Part shown: positions 49,346-57,719 of the stretch, piece by piece | Position numbering within the stretch: position 1 is the first letter of the stretch | Layout of the letters: the number at the start of each line of letters is the position of its first letter | From: DASSQJ01 sp963773655 | Lineage (GTDB): Bacteria > Actinomycetota > Actinomycetes > Actinomycetales > Dermatophilaceae | Assembly: GCA_963773655.1 (NCBI GenBank) | Contig: CAVZBX010000003.1 | Coordinates: 744,001 to 808,000, forward strand | DNA: 64,000 nucleotides | Direction: 5' to 3' | Translations under genes and position numbers: made by a program | Notes under the pieces: model-generated | The model's input: the letters and a program-made list of their open reading frames with translations, nothing else | Told to the model about the DNA's origin: nothing | Database searches by the model: none

Positions 49346-51204
49346 GAAAGCTCCTCGAAGGTCTGCGAGATGGCGTCGGCGAGCTCGACGGTGGTGAACG
49401 GCAGGCCGCGGACCGCCGTGTGCGAACGGACGTCGACGAGGAACTCGGCCCGCAGCAGCAGGGCGAGCTGACCGAGGTTCATCTCGGGGACGACGACCCG
49501 CTCGTACCGGCGCAGCACGTCGCCGAGGTTCGCGGGGAAGGGGTTGAGGTGGCGCAGGTGGGCCCGCGCCACCGGGCGGCCGGAGTTGCGGACCACCCGG
49601 GCCGCGGCGGCGACCGGTCCGTAGGTGGAGCCCCAGCCGAGGACGAGCACCCGGGCCTCGCCGCTCGGGTCGTCGACCTCGAGGTCGGGTACCTCGATGC
49701 CGGCGATCTTCGCCTGGCGCAGGCGCACCATCCGGTCGTGGTTGTCGGGGTCGTAGGAGATGTCACCGGTGACGTCGGCCTTCTCGATGCCACCGATGCG
49801 GTGCTCGAGCCCGGGTGACCCCGGCACGGCCCACGGGCGCGCGAGGGTCTCGGGGTCGCGCAGGTAGGGGTGGAAGACCGGCTCGCCCGCGGCGTCGACC
49901 GCGTTGGTCTCGGTCGCGAGGTCGACGTTGAGGTCGGGGAGGTCCTCGACCGACGGCACCGACCACGGCTCGGACCCGTTGGCGAGGTAGCCGTCGGAGA
50001 GCAGGAGGACCGGCGTGCGGTACCGGGTGGCGATGCGGACGGCGTCCATCGCGGCGTCGAAGCAGCCGGCGGGCGTGCACGGTGCGATGACGGGCACCGG
50101 CGACTCGCCGTTGCGGCCGAACATCGCCTGGAGCAGGTCGGCCTGCTCGGTCTTCGTCGGCAGCCCGGTGGAGGGCCCGCCGCGCTGGATGTCGACGACG
50201 ACGAGCGGGAGCTCGAGGGAGACCGCGAGGCCGATCGTCTCGGACTTCAGCGCGAGCCCGGGGCCGGACGTCGTGGTCACCCCGATCGCCCCCCCGTAGG
50301 ACGCGCCCAGCGCGATGCCGATCCCCGCGATCTCGTCCTCGGCCTGGATGGTGGTGACCCCGTGGCGCTTGAGCGCGGCGAGGGCGTGCAGCACGTCGGA
50401 GGCCGGGGTGATCGGGTACGAGCCGAGCAGGAGCGGCCGACCGGCCCGGTGCGCCGCCGCGGTGAGTCCGAGCGCCAGCGCGGTGTTGCCGGTGACGTTG
50501 CGGTAGGTGCCGGGGGGCATGACCGCCGGGGCGACGACGTACGAGGAGGCGAACTCCTCGGTGGTCTCGCCGTAGTTCCACCCGGCGCGCAGCGCGGTGA
50601 GGTTGGCCTGGAGGAGCTCGGGCCGGGCGCCGAACTTCTTCTCGAGGAACGTCTCGGTGCCGGTCGTGGGGCGGGTGTACATCCAGGAGAGCAGGCCGAG
50701 GGCGAACATGTTCTTCGCCCGCTCCTTCTCCTTGCGGCTCAGCCCGTCGAACGCCGCGAGGGCCTCGACGGTGATCGAGGTGAGCGACACCGGGTGCACG
50801 AGCCAGGAGTCCAGGCTGCCGTCCTCGAGCGGGTTGGCGGCGTAGCCGACCTTGGCGAGGTTGCGCTTGGTGAAGCTGTCGGCGTCGACGATGATGCTGG
50901 CCCCGCGCGGGAGGTCGCCGAGGTTGGCCCTGAGCGCGGCCGGGTTCATCGCCACGAGGACGTCGGGCGCGTCGCCCGGAGTGAGGACGTCGTGGTCGGC
51001 GAAGTGCAGCTGGAAGCTGGAGACGCCGGGCAGCGTGCCCTGTGGGGCGCGGATCTCGGCGGGGAAGTTGGGCAGCGTCGACAGGTCGTTGCCGACGGCG
51101 GCGGTGTCCGAGGTGAAGCGGTCGCCGGTGAGCTGCATCCCGTCGCCGGAGTCGCCGGCGAAGCGGATGACGACCCGGTCGAGGGTCTGGACGGTGCTGG
51201 TCAC
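49342..51204 (-). CDS. korA: 2-oxoacid:ferredoxin oxidoreductase, fused gamma-alpha subunit (KorA-type)
   Basis: 620 residues. N-terminal gamma domain (VVIRFAGDSGDGMQLTGDRFTSDTA) fused to the alpha domain (LLGSYPITPASDVLHALAALKRHG, IQRGGPSTGLPTKTEQADLLQAMFG) and the C-terminal transketolase-like part. This two-subunit form without its own ferredoxin domain is typical of the oxygen-tolerant actinobacterial 2-oxoglutarate:ferredoxin oxidoreductase. I chose the GTG at 51204; an ATG at 51270 is in frame but lies inside a TACGTACGAT promoter-like stretch. Divergent from the partial second nuo cluster, with 171 bases between. Confidence 0.95.
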   Translation of the reverse strand: MTSTVQTLDRVVIRFAGDSGDGMQLTGDRFTSDTAAVGNDLSTLPNFPAEIRAPQGTLPGVSSFQLHFADHDVLTPGDAPDVLVAMNPAALRANLGDLPRGASIIVDADSFTKRNLAKVGYAANPLEDGSLDSWLVHPVSLTSITVEALAAFDGLSRKEKERAKNMFALGLLSWMYTRPTTGTETFLEKKFGARPELLQANLTALRAGWNYGETTEEFASSYVVAPAVMPPGTYRNVTGNTALALGLTAAAHRAGRPLLLGSYPITPASDVLHALAALKRHGVTTIQAEDEIAGIGIALGASYGGAIGVTTTSGPGLALKSETIGLAVSLELPLVVVDIQRGGPSTGLPTKTEQADLLQAMFGRNGESPVPVIAPCTPAGCFDAAMDAVRIATRYRTPVLLLSDGYLANGSEPWSVPSVEDLPDLNVDLATETNAVDAAGEPVFHPYLRDPETLARPWAVPGSPGLEHRIGGIEKADVTGDISYDPDNHDRMVRLRQAKIAGIEVPDLEVDDPSGEARVLVLGWGSTYGPVAAAARVVRNSGRPVARAHLRHLNPFPANLGDVLRRYERVVVPEMNLGQLALLLRAEFLVDVRSHTAVRGLPFTTVELADAISQTFEELS

Positions 51205-51268
51205 GAAGTGTCCCGGGTGTCGCTGGTCGGTGAGCCGGTCCGCGGGTGCCGCGGGCGCAGCACCCTCC

Positions 51269-51278
51269 ATCGTACGTA
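51269..51278 (-). promoter_or_regulatory. Candidate korA promoter (-10 TACGTA / TACGAT)
   Basis: On the minus strand the stretch TACGTACGAT contains two overlapping -10-like boxes. Transcription would start near 51262-51267, leaving a leader of about 60 bases before the korA GTG at 51204. Confidence 0.35.
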
Positions 51279-51363
51279 CTCGCGCGCGGGCATGGGGCCC
51301 GCATCCCGTGGAGCGGTTCGGACGGCCCGCCGGTCCTCACCGGCTGGCACCGCCGCCGGCCGC

Positions 51364-51369
51364 TAGTCT
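51364..51369 (+). promoter_or_regulatory. -10 box (TAGTCT), leaderless start of the second nuoA
   Basis: TAGTCT, then CGTGGC, then the ATG at 51376. It heads the second nuo cluster and is divergent from korA. Confidence 0.5.
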
Positions 51370-51375
51370 CGTGGC

Positions 51376-51741
51376 ATGGAGGGCTACCTCGCGGTCGCGG
51401 CGGTCGTGCTGGCCGGGGTGCTGCTCGTGGCCGCGGCGATGCTCGTGCGCCGCCTCGTCGCCCCCCGTGCGGTCACCGAGGCGGGCCTGCGCACCTACGA
51501 GTCCGGGGTCGACCCGGTGGGCACCGGGTGGGCGCAGCACCAGGTGCGCTACGTCTCCTTCGCCTTCCTCTACGTCGTCATCGCCGTCGACGCCGTCTAC
51601 CTCTTCCCCTGGGCGCTCGTGCTGCGCGACGCCGAGCTCGGGGTCGCCTCGCTCGTCGAGGTCGGCATCTTCGCGGCCGTCGTCCTGCTCGGGCTCGCCC
51701 ACGCCGCCCGCCGCGGCCTGCTCCGCTGGGACCTGTCGTGA
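51376..51741 (+). CDS. nuoA: NADH-quinone oxidoreductase subunit A, second copy (partial complex I set)
   Basis: 121 residues, three helices. Retains the family loop TYESGVDPVGTGWAQHQVRYVSFAFLYVVIAVDAVYLFPWALVL with the acidic residue in the second helix. Clearly diverged from the main NuoA (KMEAYECGIQPTPR region). First gene of the second cluster and the natural partner of the NuoB copy it overlaps by GTGA. Confidence 0.95.
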   Translation: MEGYLAVAAVVLAGVLLVAAAMLVRRLVAPRAVTEAGLRTYESGVDPVGTGWAQHQVRYVSFAFLYVVIAVDAVYLFPWALVLRDAELGVASLVEVGIFAAVVLLGLAHAARRGLLRWDLS

Positions 51742-52319
51742 GCGTCGACCTGCCGATGCCGCGGGTCGGGCCGGTCTCCGAGCACGCGCCCAAGCCCCTC
51801 CGCATCGTCCTGAACTGGGGCCGGCGGTACTCGCTGTGGGTCTTCAACTTCGGCCTGGCCTGCTGCGCCATCGAGTTCATCGCCACCTCGATGGGGCGCC
51901 ACGACTTCATCCGGCTCGGCGTCATCCCGTTCGCACCCGGCCCCCGTCAGGCCGACCTCATGGTCGTGTCGGGGACCGTCACCGACAAGATGGCGCCGGC
52001 CATCCGCCGGCTGTACGACCAGATGCCCGAGCCCAAGTACGTCATCTCGTTCGGGGCGTGCTCGAACAGCGGTGGCCCGTACTGGGACTCGTACTCGGTC
52101 ACCAAGGGCGTCGACCAGCTGGTGCCGGTCGACGTCTACGTGCCGGGCTGCCCTCCCCGCCCGGAGGCGCTGCTCCAGGGGATCATCACGCTGCAGGAGA
52201 AGATCGCGGCCGAGCGGCTCTCGGGGGCCGCCCTCGCCGCCCGGCGGCCGGGGCGCTACGCCGGGCACCGCACGGCCGCCGGGGGCGAGGTCACCCGCGA
52301 CCTGGTCGCGAAGCCGTGA
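51738..52319 (+). CDS. nuoB: NADH-quinone oxidoreductase subunit B, second copy
   Basis: 193 residues. All four N2-cluster ligands are kept: LACCAIEFIATS, FGACSNSGGPYW, YVPGCPPRPEALL. So a functional terminal Fe-S cluster is predicted even though no nuoD copy accompanies it. The C-terminal ~35 residues are a basic extension. The GTG overlaps nuoA and the stop overlaps the DUF2568 gene (GTGA). Confidence 0.96.
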   Translation: MSVDLPMPRVGPVSEHAPKPLRIVLNWGRRYSLWVFNFGLACCAIEFIATSMGRHDFIRLGVIPFAPGPRQADLMVVSGTVTDKMAPAIRRLYDQMPEPKYVISFGACSNSGGPYWDSYSVTKGVDQLVPVDVYVPGCPPRPEALLQGIITLQEKIAAERLSGAALAARRPGRYAGHRTAAGGEVTRDLVAKP

Positions 52320-52747
52320 GCGGCGCGGCGCCCCCGCCCGGCCCGGCGCACGACGCCACGGCCATCACCACCCCGGCGCTGCTCCTCCTCGCGGCGGTGG
52401 CGTTCGTCACCGAGGTCGCCCTCTTCGTCGGGGCCGGCGTCGTGGCGTACGAGCTGCTCGGGGACGGCGAGCGGTCCGTGGCGGGGTTCGCCTGGCTGGT
52501 CGCCGGAAGCACGGTCGTGGTCCTGTTCTGGGGGCTGTTCATGGCGCCCCGGTCCCGGCGGCGCCTCGGGACGGGGGCGCGCGTCGCCGTCGCCCTCCTG
52601 CTCTGCGCGGGGACGGCGCTCGGGCTGGTCGCCACCGGCTGGACGTGGTGGGGCTGGTTCGTCGGGGTCGCCGGGCTCGCGGTCGTGGCGGCCCAGGGGG
52701 TGCTCCCCGGACCCGGCGCGGAGCGGTCGCCCTCCGGCCCGACGTGA
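52316..52747 (+). CDS. YrdB/DUF2568 family membrane protein inside the second nuo cluster
   Basis: 143 residues with four hydrophobic helices, the DUF2568 pattern (FVTEVALFVGAGVVAYELLG and WGLFMAPRSRRRLG after a helix). YrdB/DUF2568 proteins have no known function. It is translationally coupled to nuoB (GTGA) and followed, after 69 bases with a leaderless promoter, by nuoC. It replaces nothing recognisable; NuoD is still missing. Position suggests involvement with the membrane complex, by context only. Confidence 0.85.
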   Translation: MSGAAPPPGPAHDATAITTPALLLLAAVAFVTEVALFVGAGVVAYELLGDGERSVAGFAWLVAGSTVVVLFWGLFMAPRSRRRLGTGARVAVALLLCAGTALGLVATGWTWWGWFVGVAGLAVVAAQGVLPGPGAERSPSGPT

Positions 52748-52803
52748 ACCGCACCGGGGTCGACGCCGTCCCGGTCCTCGGGCCCTCACCGGGCACTTCT
52801 CGG

Positions 52804-52809
52804 TAGGGT
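52804..52809 (+). promoter_or_regulatory. -10 box (TAGGGT), leaderless start of the second nuoC
   Basis: TAGGGT lies seven bases before the GTG at 52817. It gives the nuoC-to-nuoN part of the cluster its own promoter. Confidence 0.5.
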
Positions 52810-52816
52810 GCCGGGC

Positions 52817-53338
52817 GTGGCGGACGAGACTCGGGTGGTCGAGCCGGGCGGCTGGCGCGAGGCCGTGGCCGCGGCGCGCGCCGAGGGGTTCGCCTTCCTC
52901 GACTGGCTGAGTGCCGTCGACCGCACCCACGAGGAGCAGGTCCCCGGCTTCGACGTCGTCTGCCACCTCTACGACGTGTCCTCACCCGGGGCGCTGCGCG
53001 GCCTGCTGCTCAGCACCCGGGTGCCCGACGGCGAGCCGCTCGCCTCGGTCACCGGCGTGTTCCGCGGTGCGGCCTGGCACGAGCGCGAGACCTTCGAGAT
53101 GTTCGGCATCGACTTCGACGGGTTCGACGACGGCACCGGCCTCGGCATCCGGCCGCTGCTGCTGCCCGACGGGTTCGAGGGCACCCCGCTGCGCAAGTCC
53201 TTCCAGCTCGCAGCGCGCGCGTCCAAGCCGTGGCCGGGCGGCAAGGAGCCGGGGGAGGGCCACGAGTCCGCCCGAGCCCCGGGTCGGCGTCGTGTGCAGG
53301 CTCCGGGGGTCCCGCCGGCCGAGTGGGGCCCGCGATGA
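52817..53338 (+). CDS. nuoC: NADH-quinone oxidoreductase subunit C, second copy
   Basis: 173 residues. NuoC core with AWHERETFEMFGIDFDGFDDGTGLGIRPLLLPDGFEGTPLRKSFQL. No NuoD domain is fused: the protein ends in a short Pro/Arg-rich tail and nuoH starts in overlap. I chose the GTG at 52817 over 52808 because of the -10 box. NuoC normally pairs with NuoD, which is absent here. Confidence 0.94.
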   Translation: MADETRVVEPGGWREAVAAARAEGFAFLDWLSAVDRTHEEQVPGFDVVCHLYDVSSPGALRGLLLSTRVPDGEPLASVTGVFRGAAWHERETFEMFGIDFDGFDDGTGLGIRPLLLPDGFEGTPLRKSFQLAARASKPWPGGKEPGEGHESARAPGRRRVQAPGVPPAEWGPR

Positions 53339-54291
53339 CGGCCCTCGACCTCGTGCTCCGCGCCGCGGCGGTGCTCGCCGCGTTCCTCGTCCTCCCCCTG
53401 CTCGTGGGGCAGGTCGAGCACAAGGTGATGGCGCACATGCAGGGCCGGCTCGGGCCGATGTACGCGGGCGGGTTCCACGGGTGGGCCCAGCTGGTCGCCG
53501 ACGGCGTGAAGTTCGTCCAGAAGGAGGACATCACCCCGCGGGCCGCCGACCGGCGGGTGTTCCGGCTGGCGCCCGCCGTGGCGCTCGTGCCCTACCTCGT
53601 CGCGCTCTCGCTGGTGCCGGTGGCGCCGGGAGTGGCCGCCGTCGACGTGCCGGGCTCGGTGGTGCTGTTCCTCGCCGTCACCTCGGTCGGGGCGCTCGGC
53701 ACCCTGATGGCCGGGTGGTCCAGCGGCAACAAGTACTCCCTCCTCGGCGGCCTGCGCGCGGCGGCCCAGCTCGTCTCCTACGAGCTGCCGCTCGTGCTCG
53801 CCGTCGCGTCGGTCGCCCTCGCGGGCGGCTCCCTCTCGCTCGTCGTCCTCGCCGACCGCTGGACGCCGTGGTGGCTGCTCTGGCAGCTGCCCGGGGCCGT
53901 GGTGTTCCTCGTCGCGGCCGTGGCCGAGCTGCAGCGGCCCCCGTTCGACATGCCGATCGCCGACGCCGAGCTCGTCCTGGGGGCGTGGACCGAGTACACC
54001 GGCCTGCGCTTCGCCTTCTTCCTCCTCGCCGAGTACGCGGGCATCGTCGTCGTGTCGCTGCTCTTCGCGGTCCTCTGGCTCGGGGGCTGGCACGGGCCGG
54101 CGCCCGACACCCTCGGCTGGCTGTGGACCCTGCTCAAGGGCCTGGTCGTCGCCGTCGCCGTGATCTGGGTGCGGGTCTCGTGGCCTCGGCTGCGGGAGGA
54201 CCAGCTGCAGCGCCTCGCCTGGCTGTGGCTGGTGCCGCTCGCCGTCCTCCAGCTCGTGCTGACCGCTGCCGGGGTGGTGATGGGCTGGTGA
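53335..54291 (+). CDS. nuoH: NADH-quinone oxidoreductase subunit H, second copy
   Basis: 318 residues, eight or more helices. Retains VEHKVMAHMQGRLGPMYAGGFHGWAQLVADGVKF, SYELPLVLAVA and the quinone-chamber loop VAELQRPPFDMPIADAELVLGAWTEYTGLRFAFFLLAEY. The loop reads AELQRPPFDMP rather than GETNRLPFDLAEG of the main NuoH. It lacks the long hydrophilic tail of the main copy. Membrane anchor of the peripheral arm. ATGA overlap with nuoC; GTGA with nuoI. Confidence 0.95.
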   Translation: MTALDLVLRAAAVLAAFLVLPLLVGQVEHKVMAHMQGRLGPMYAGGFHGWAQLVADGVKFVQKEDITPRAADRRVFRLAPAVALVPYLVALSLVPVAPGVAAVDVPGSVVLFLAVTSVGALGTLMAGWSSGNKYSLLGGLRAAAQLVSYELPLVLAVASVALAGGSLSLVVLADRWTPWWLLWQLPGAVVFLVAAVAELQRPPFDMPIADAELVLGAWTEYTGLRFAFFLLAEYAGIVVVSLLFAVLWLGGWHGPAPDTLGWLWTLLKGLVVAVAVIWVRVSWPRLREDQLQRLAWLWLVPLAVLQLVLTAAGVVMGW

Positions 54292-54992
54292 GCGAGCAGG
54301 AGCGCAGCACCGGGGACCGCCGCGGCCGGGGCGGGGTGCCCGGCGTGCTCAAGGGGCTGGTCGCCACCGCCCGCACCGCGCTGCGTCCCTCGCACACCGC
54401 CGAGTACCCGGACGTGCCACCCGCCCTGCCCCCCCGCAGCCGCGGCGTCATCGCGCTGCTCGAGGAGAACTGCACCTCGTGCATGCTCTGCGCCCGCGAG
54501 TGCCCGGACTGGTGCATCTACATCGACTCCCACAAGGAGACGGTGCCCGCGAGCACGCCCGGGGGCCGGGAGCGCCAGCGCAACGTCCTCGACCGCTTCG
54601 CCATCGACTTCTCGCTGTGCATGTACTGCGGCATCTGCGTCGAGGTGTGCCCGTTCGACGCCCTCTTCTGGAGCCCCCAGTTCGAGTACGCGGAGACCGA
54701 CATCCGCGACCTGCTCCACGAGAAGGAGCGACTGGGGGACTGGATGGCCACGGTCCCGCCACCGCCCGCCCTCGACGAGCGGTCCGCCGAGCCGGCCGAG
54801 GTCGCCGCCGCCTCCCGCCCCCCACGGGGCACCGGGCCCGTCGGCGGGGGCGCCGCCGGGGCACGGCCACCCCGGACCGTGCGTCCGCGCACCGTGACCA
54901 GGGCCGGCGGGGACCGGCCGGAGGCCGGTGCGGCACCGGCGGAGGGGGAGCCGGCCGCGGCGCCCGAGCCGCCCACCGAGGACCCCTCGTGA
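54288..54992 (+). CDS. nuoI: NADH-quinone oxidoreductase subunit I, second copy
   Basis: 234 residues. Both 4Fe-4S motifs are intact: CTSCMLCARECPDWCIYID and CMYCGICVEVCPFDALFW. With NuoB these give an Fe-S chain that could receive electrons from ferredoxin rather than from NuoEFG. The last ~80 residues are a Pro/Ala/Arg-rich low-complexity extension not needed for cluster binding. Confidence 0.95.
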   Translation: MSEQERSTGDRRGRGGVPGVLKGLVATARTALRPSHTAEYPDVPPALPPRSRGVIALLEENCTSCMLCARECPDWCIYIDSHKETVPASTPGGRERQRNVLDRFAIDFSLCMYCGICVEVCPFDALFWSPQFEYAETDIRDLLHEKERLGDWMATVPPPPALDERSAEPAEVAAASRPPRGTGPVGGGAAGARPPRTVRPRTVTRAGGDRPEAGAAPAEGEPAAAPEPPTEDPS

Positions 54993-55528
54993 CCGCCCTC
55001 GACACCGCCTTCGCCGCCTCTGCGGTGGTGGCCGTCGTCGGTGGCCTGTTCGCGGTGACGACGCGCCACGTCGTCCACGCGGCGCTGTGGCTGGTGCTCG
55101 CGCTGCTCGGCGTCGCGGGCTCGCTGCTCGTGCTCGGCGCCGAGCTCGTCGCCCTCGTCCTCGTGCTCGTGTACGTCGGGGCCGTCGTCGTCCTGGTCCT
55201 CTTCGCGCTGATGCTCACCCGTGCCCCCATCGGCCCGGACCTCGCCCACGCGGTGCCGGTGTGGCGTTCGCTCGGTGCCGGCCTGCTCGGTGCGGCCACC
55301 GCGGCCCTGCTCCTCTCGGTGCTCCTGCCCCTGGCGGGCACCGACCCGGTGGAGCGCGCCGAGGTCACCTCCACCCAGGTGGCGGGCCGGCTGTTCGGCA
55401 CCTGGGTGTGGCCGTTCGAGCTGCTCAGCCTCCTGCTCCTCGCCGCCCTCGTGGCGGCGCTCGCCGTCTCGCGGGTGGGCCGCGGCACCGGCACGGCGGG
55501 GGCGGCCGGGACGGGAGCCGGCGGATGA
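54989..55528 (+). CDS. nuoJ: NADH-quinone oxidoreductase subunit J, second copy
   Basis: 179 residues, five helices, with the pi-bulge segment LVALVLVLVYVGAVVVLVLFALMLTRAP. Shorter than the main NuoJ because it lacks the long hydrophilic tail. Membrane subunit coupling the quinone site to the proton pumps. GTGA overlap with nuoI and ATGA overlap with nuoK. Confidence 0.94.
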   Translation: MTALDTAFAASAVVAVVGGLFAVTTRHVVHAALWLVLALLGVAGSLLVLGAELVALVLVLVYVGAVVVLVLFALMLTRAPIGPDLAHAVPVWRSLGAGLLGAATAALLLSVLLPLAGTDPVERAEVTSTQVAGRLFGTWVWPFELLSLLLLAALVAALAVSRVGRGTGTAGAAGTGAGG

Positions 55529-55833
55529 TCCACCTCGCCGGGCCGTACCTGCTCGCCGCCGTCCTCGTCGGCCTCGGGGTCGCGGGGATCACGGTGCGCC
55601 GCAACGCCGTCCTGCTCCTCGTCGGCGTGGAGCTGGTGCTGTCCGGCGGCCTCGTGCTCCTCGTGGCCACCCAGGCCGCCGGAGGCGACCGGTGGGCGTC
55701 CGGCAGCGTGCTCCCGCTCTTCGTCATCACGATCGCGGCGGCCGAGGTGGTCGTCGCGCTCGCCGTCGTCCTCGCCGCCTTCCGCTCCCGGGGGACCATC
55801 GACCTCGACGAGCGCAGCGGGGAGGCCCCGTGA
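55525..55833 (+). CDS. nuoK: NADH-quinone oxidoreductase subunit K, second copy
   Basis: 102 residues, three helices. Both membrane glutamates are kept: LLLVGVELVLSGGLVLLV and FVITIAAAEVVVALAVVLAAFRS. ATGA overlap with nuoJ and GTGA overlap with nuoL. Confidence 0.95.
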   Translation: MIHLAGPYLLAAVLVGLGVAGITVRRNAVLLLVGVELVLSGGLVLLVATQAAGGDRWASGSVLPLFVITIAAAEVVVALAVVLAAFRSRGTIDLDERSGEAP

Positions 55834-57719
55834 TCCCCTGGGTGCTCGTGCTCGTGCCCGCCGCCGCCGCGGGGCTCGGGCTGCTCCTGCGCGACGACGA
55901 CCGCCTGGCCCGGGCCACCGCCCTCGTGGGCGGCTCGTTCGTCCTCCTCGCCGCCGCCGTGTCGTGGGCCTCGACCCCGGACGTCGTCACCGTCCCCGGC
56001 CCGGGCCTGGACGCCGGTGGCCTCGAGGTGCCGCTGGACCTGCTCTCGGGGCCCACCCGCGCGGCCCTCGCCTTCGTCGTCGCGCTGGTGACCCTCGCCG
56101 TGCAGGTGTACTCGGCCTGGTACCTGGAGACCGACGACCGCTACGGACAGTTCGCCGCCACCGTCTCGCTCTTCTCCGCGGCGATGCTGCTCGTCGTCCA
56201 CTCCGGCGACCTCGTGCTCACCGTCGTCGGCTGGGAGGTCATGGGCTGGTGCTCCTACCTGCTCATCGGTCACTGGTCCCGGCGGCCGAGCGCCCGGCGC
56301 GCGGCGCACAAGGCCTTCCTCGTCACCCGCTTCGCCGACATCGGCTTCGTCCTCGGGGTCGTCGGCCTCGCCGCCGGTGCCGGCTCGACCCGGCTCCAGG
56401 CCGTGCTCGACGCCTGGGCCCGGCCCACCGCATGCATCGAGGACGCGACCCTTGCGGGGATGACGGTGAGCGAGGCGCTCAGCACCTGCGCGGCGCCCGA
56501 CCCGGTGCTGCGCTCGGTGCTCCTCTCCCTCGTCGTCGTCGGGGTGCTCGGCAAGTCGGCGCAGGTCCCGTTCCAGGACTGGCTCCCGGACGCCATGGAG
56601 GGCCCGACGCCCGCGAGCGCCCTCATCCACGCGGCGACGATGGTGGCCGCGGGCACGGTGGTGCTCGCCGGCCTCTTCCCGCTGCTCGCCGTCAGCCCGA
56701 GCGCCCGCTGGTTCCTCGGCCTCGCCGCGGCGGTGACGATGCTGCTCGCGGCGGTGCTCGCCTTCGCCCAGAGCGACCTCAAGCGGATGCTGGCGTGGTC
56801 GACGGTGAGCCAGGTGGCCATCATGCTCGGGGCGGTGGCGTCCGCACCGTTCGAGGAGGGGCCGGCGTCGGGGCTGTTCCACCTGTGGTCGCACGCCCTG
56901 TTCAAGTCACTGCTCTTCCTCGCCATCGGCTGGGCGGGCCTGGTCGCGGGCGGGACCGCGGCCGCGACGCTGCGGGGCAGCGGCACCGCCGCTCCCGTGC
57001 TGCGCACGGCCTTCTCGTTCGGGCTGCTCTCGCTCGCCGGTGTGCCGCTCGTCGTCGGCGGCCTCTCCAAGGAGCACGTGTTCGCCACCGCCTGGGACGG
57101 CGCGGTGGCGGACGACGGTGGCCCGGGCGTGGTCGTCCTCGTCGCCCTGTTCCTCACCTCGGCGGTCACGGCCGCGTACGCCACCCGCGCCTACCTCGTC
57201 CTCACGGCGCACGTCCGGGCCCGGCCGGTGGCCGGTGCGGTGCCCGTCTGGGTCCTCGGCACCCTGGGCGTGCTCGTGGCCGGCACCGTGCTCGGCGGCC
57301 TGGTGCTGCTCACCGACGCCTTCCCCCTCGGCGGGGTCTCGCTGTGGTGGCTGCTGCTCACCGTGCTCGTCATCGCCGTCGGTGTCGCGGTGGCCCTGCG
57401 GGGTGGTTTCGACCGCGACCCCGCCGACGTCCTCGCCCGCCGGCTCGTGCCGCACGCCGACCGCGGCCTCGGCGCCGACGCCCTCTACCTGCGGGTCGTG
57501 GCGCGTCCGGTGGTGGCGCTCGCCCGGCTCGCCGCCCGCCTCGACACCGACGTCGTCGACGCCTACGTGCGCGGCACGGCCGTCGCGGCCCGGGTCGCCG
57601 GCTGGTCGGGTGGCCGCCTGCACCGCGGTGAGCGGCCGAGCGCCGCGGCGGGCCTCGTCCTCGGCGCTGTCGTGCTCCTCGGCGCCCTCGGGCTGGCGGG
57701 GGTGGCGGCGTGGTCGTGA
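55830..57719 (+). CDS. nuoL: NADH-quinone oxidoreductase subunit L, second copy
   Basis: 629 residues, antiporter-like. Pump residues are present: TVVGWEVMGWCSYLLIGHWS with the glutamate, GVLGKSAQVPFQDWLPDAMEGPTPASALIHAATMVAAG with lysine and histidine, and FAQSDLKRMLAWSTVSQVAIMLGAV. C-terminal lateral helix region present. The hydrophilic segment DAWARPTACIEDATLAGMTVSEALSTCAAPDPV is an insertion relative to the main NuoL. It overlaps nuoM (GTGA). Confidence 0.95.
   Translation: MIPWVLVLVPAAAAGLGLLLRDDDRLARATALVGGSFVLLAAAVSWASTPDVVTVPGPGLDAGGLEVPLDLLSGPTRAALAFVVALVTLAVQVYSAWYLETDDRYGQFAATVSLFSAAMLLVVHSGDLVLTVVGWEVMGWCSYLLIGHWSRRPSARRAAHKAFLVTRFADIGFVLGVVGLAAGAGSTRLQAVLDAWARPTACIEDATLAGMTVSEALSTCAAPDPVLRSVLLSLVVVGVLGKSAQVPFQDWLPDAMEGPTPASALIHAATMVAAGTVVLAGLFPLLAVSPSARWFLGLAAAVTMLLAAVLAFAQSDLKRMLAWSTVSQVAIMLGAVASAPFEEGPASGLFHLWSHALFKSLLFLAIGWAGLVAGGTAAATLRGSGTAAPVLRTAFSFGLLSLAGVPLVVGGLSKEHVFATAWDGAVADDGGPGVVVLVALFLTSAVTAAYATRAYLVLTAHVRARPVAGAVPVWVLGTLGVLVAGTVLGGLVLLTDAFPLGGVSLWWLLLTVLVIAVGVAVALRGGFDRDPADVLARRLVPHADRGLGADALYLRVVARPVVALARLAARLDTDVVDAYVRGTAVAARVAGWSGGRLHRGERPSAAAGLVLGAVVLLGALGLAGVAAWS

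Noticed and set aside
51205..51270. ATG at 51270 as the korA start
   Set aside because: The ATG overlaps a -10-like sequence, and the extra 22 residues are not like known KorA N-termini. The GTG at 51204 fits better.
52817..53338. Possible NuoCD fusion replacing the missing NuoD
   Set aside because: The protein is only 173 residues and has no HPSTHG or other NuoD motif.
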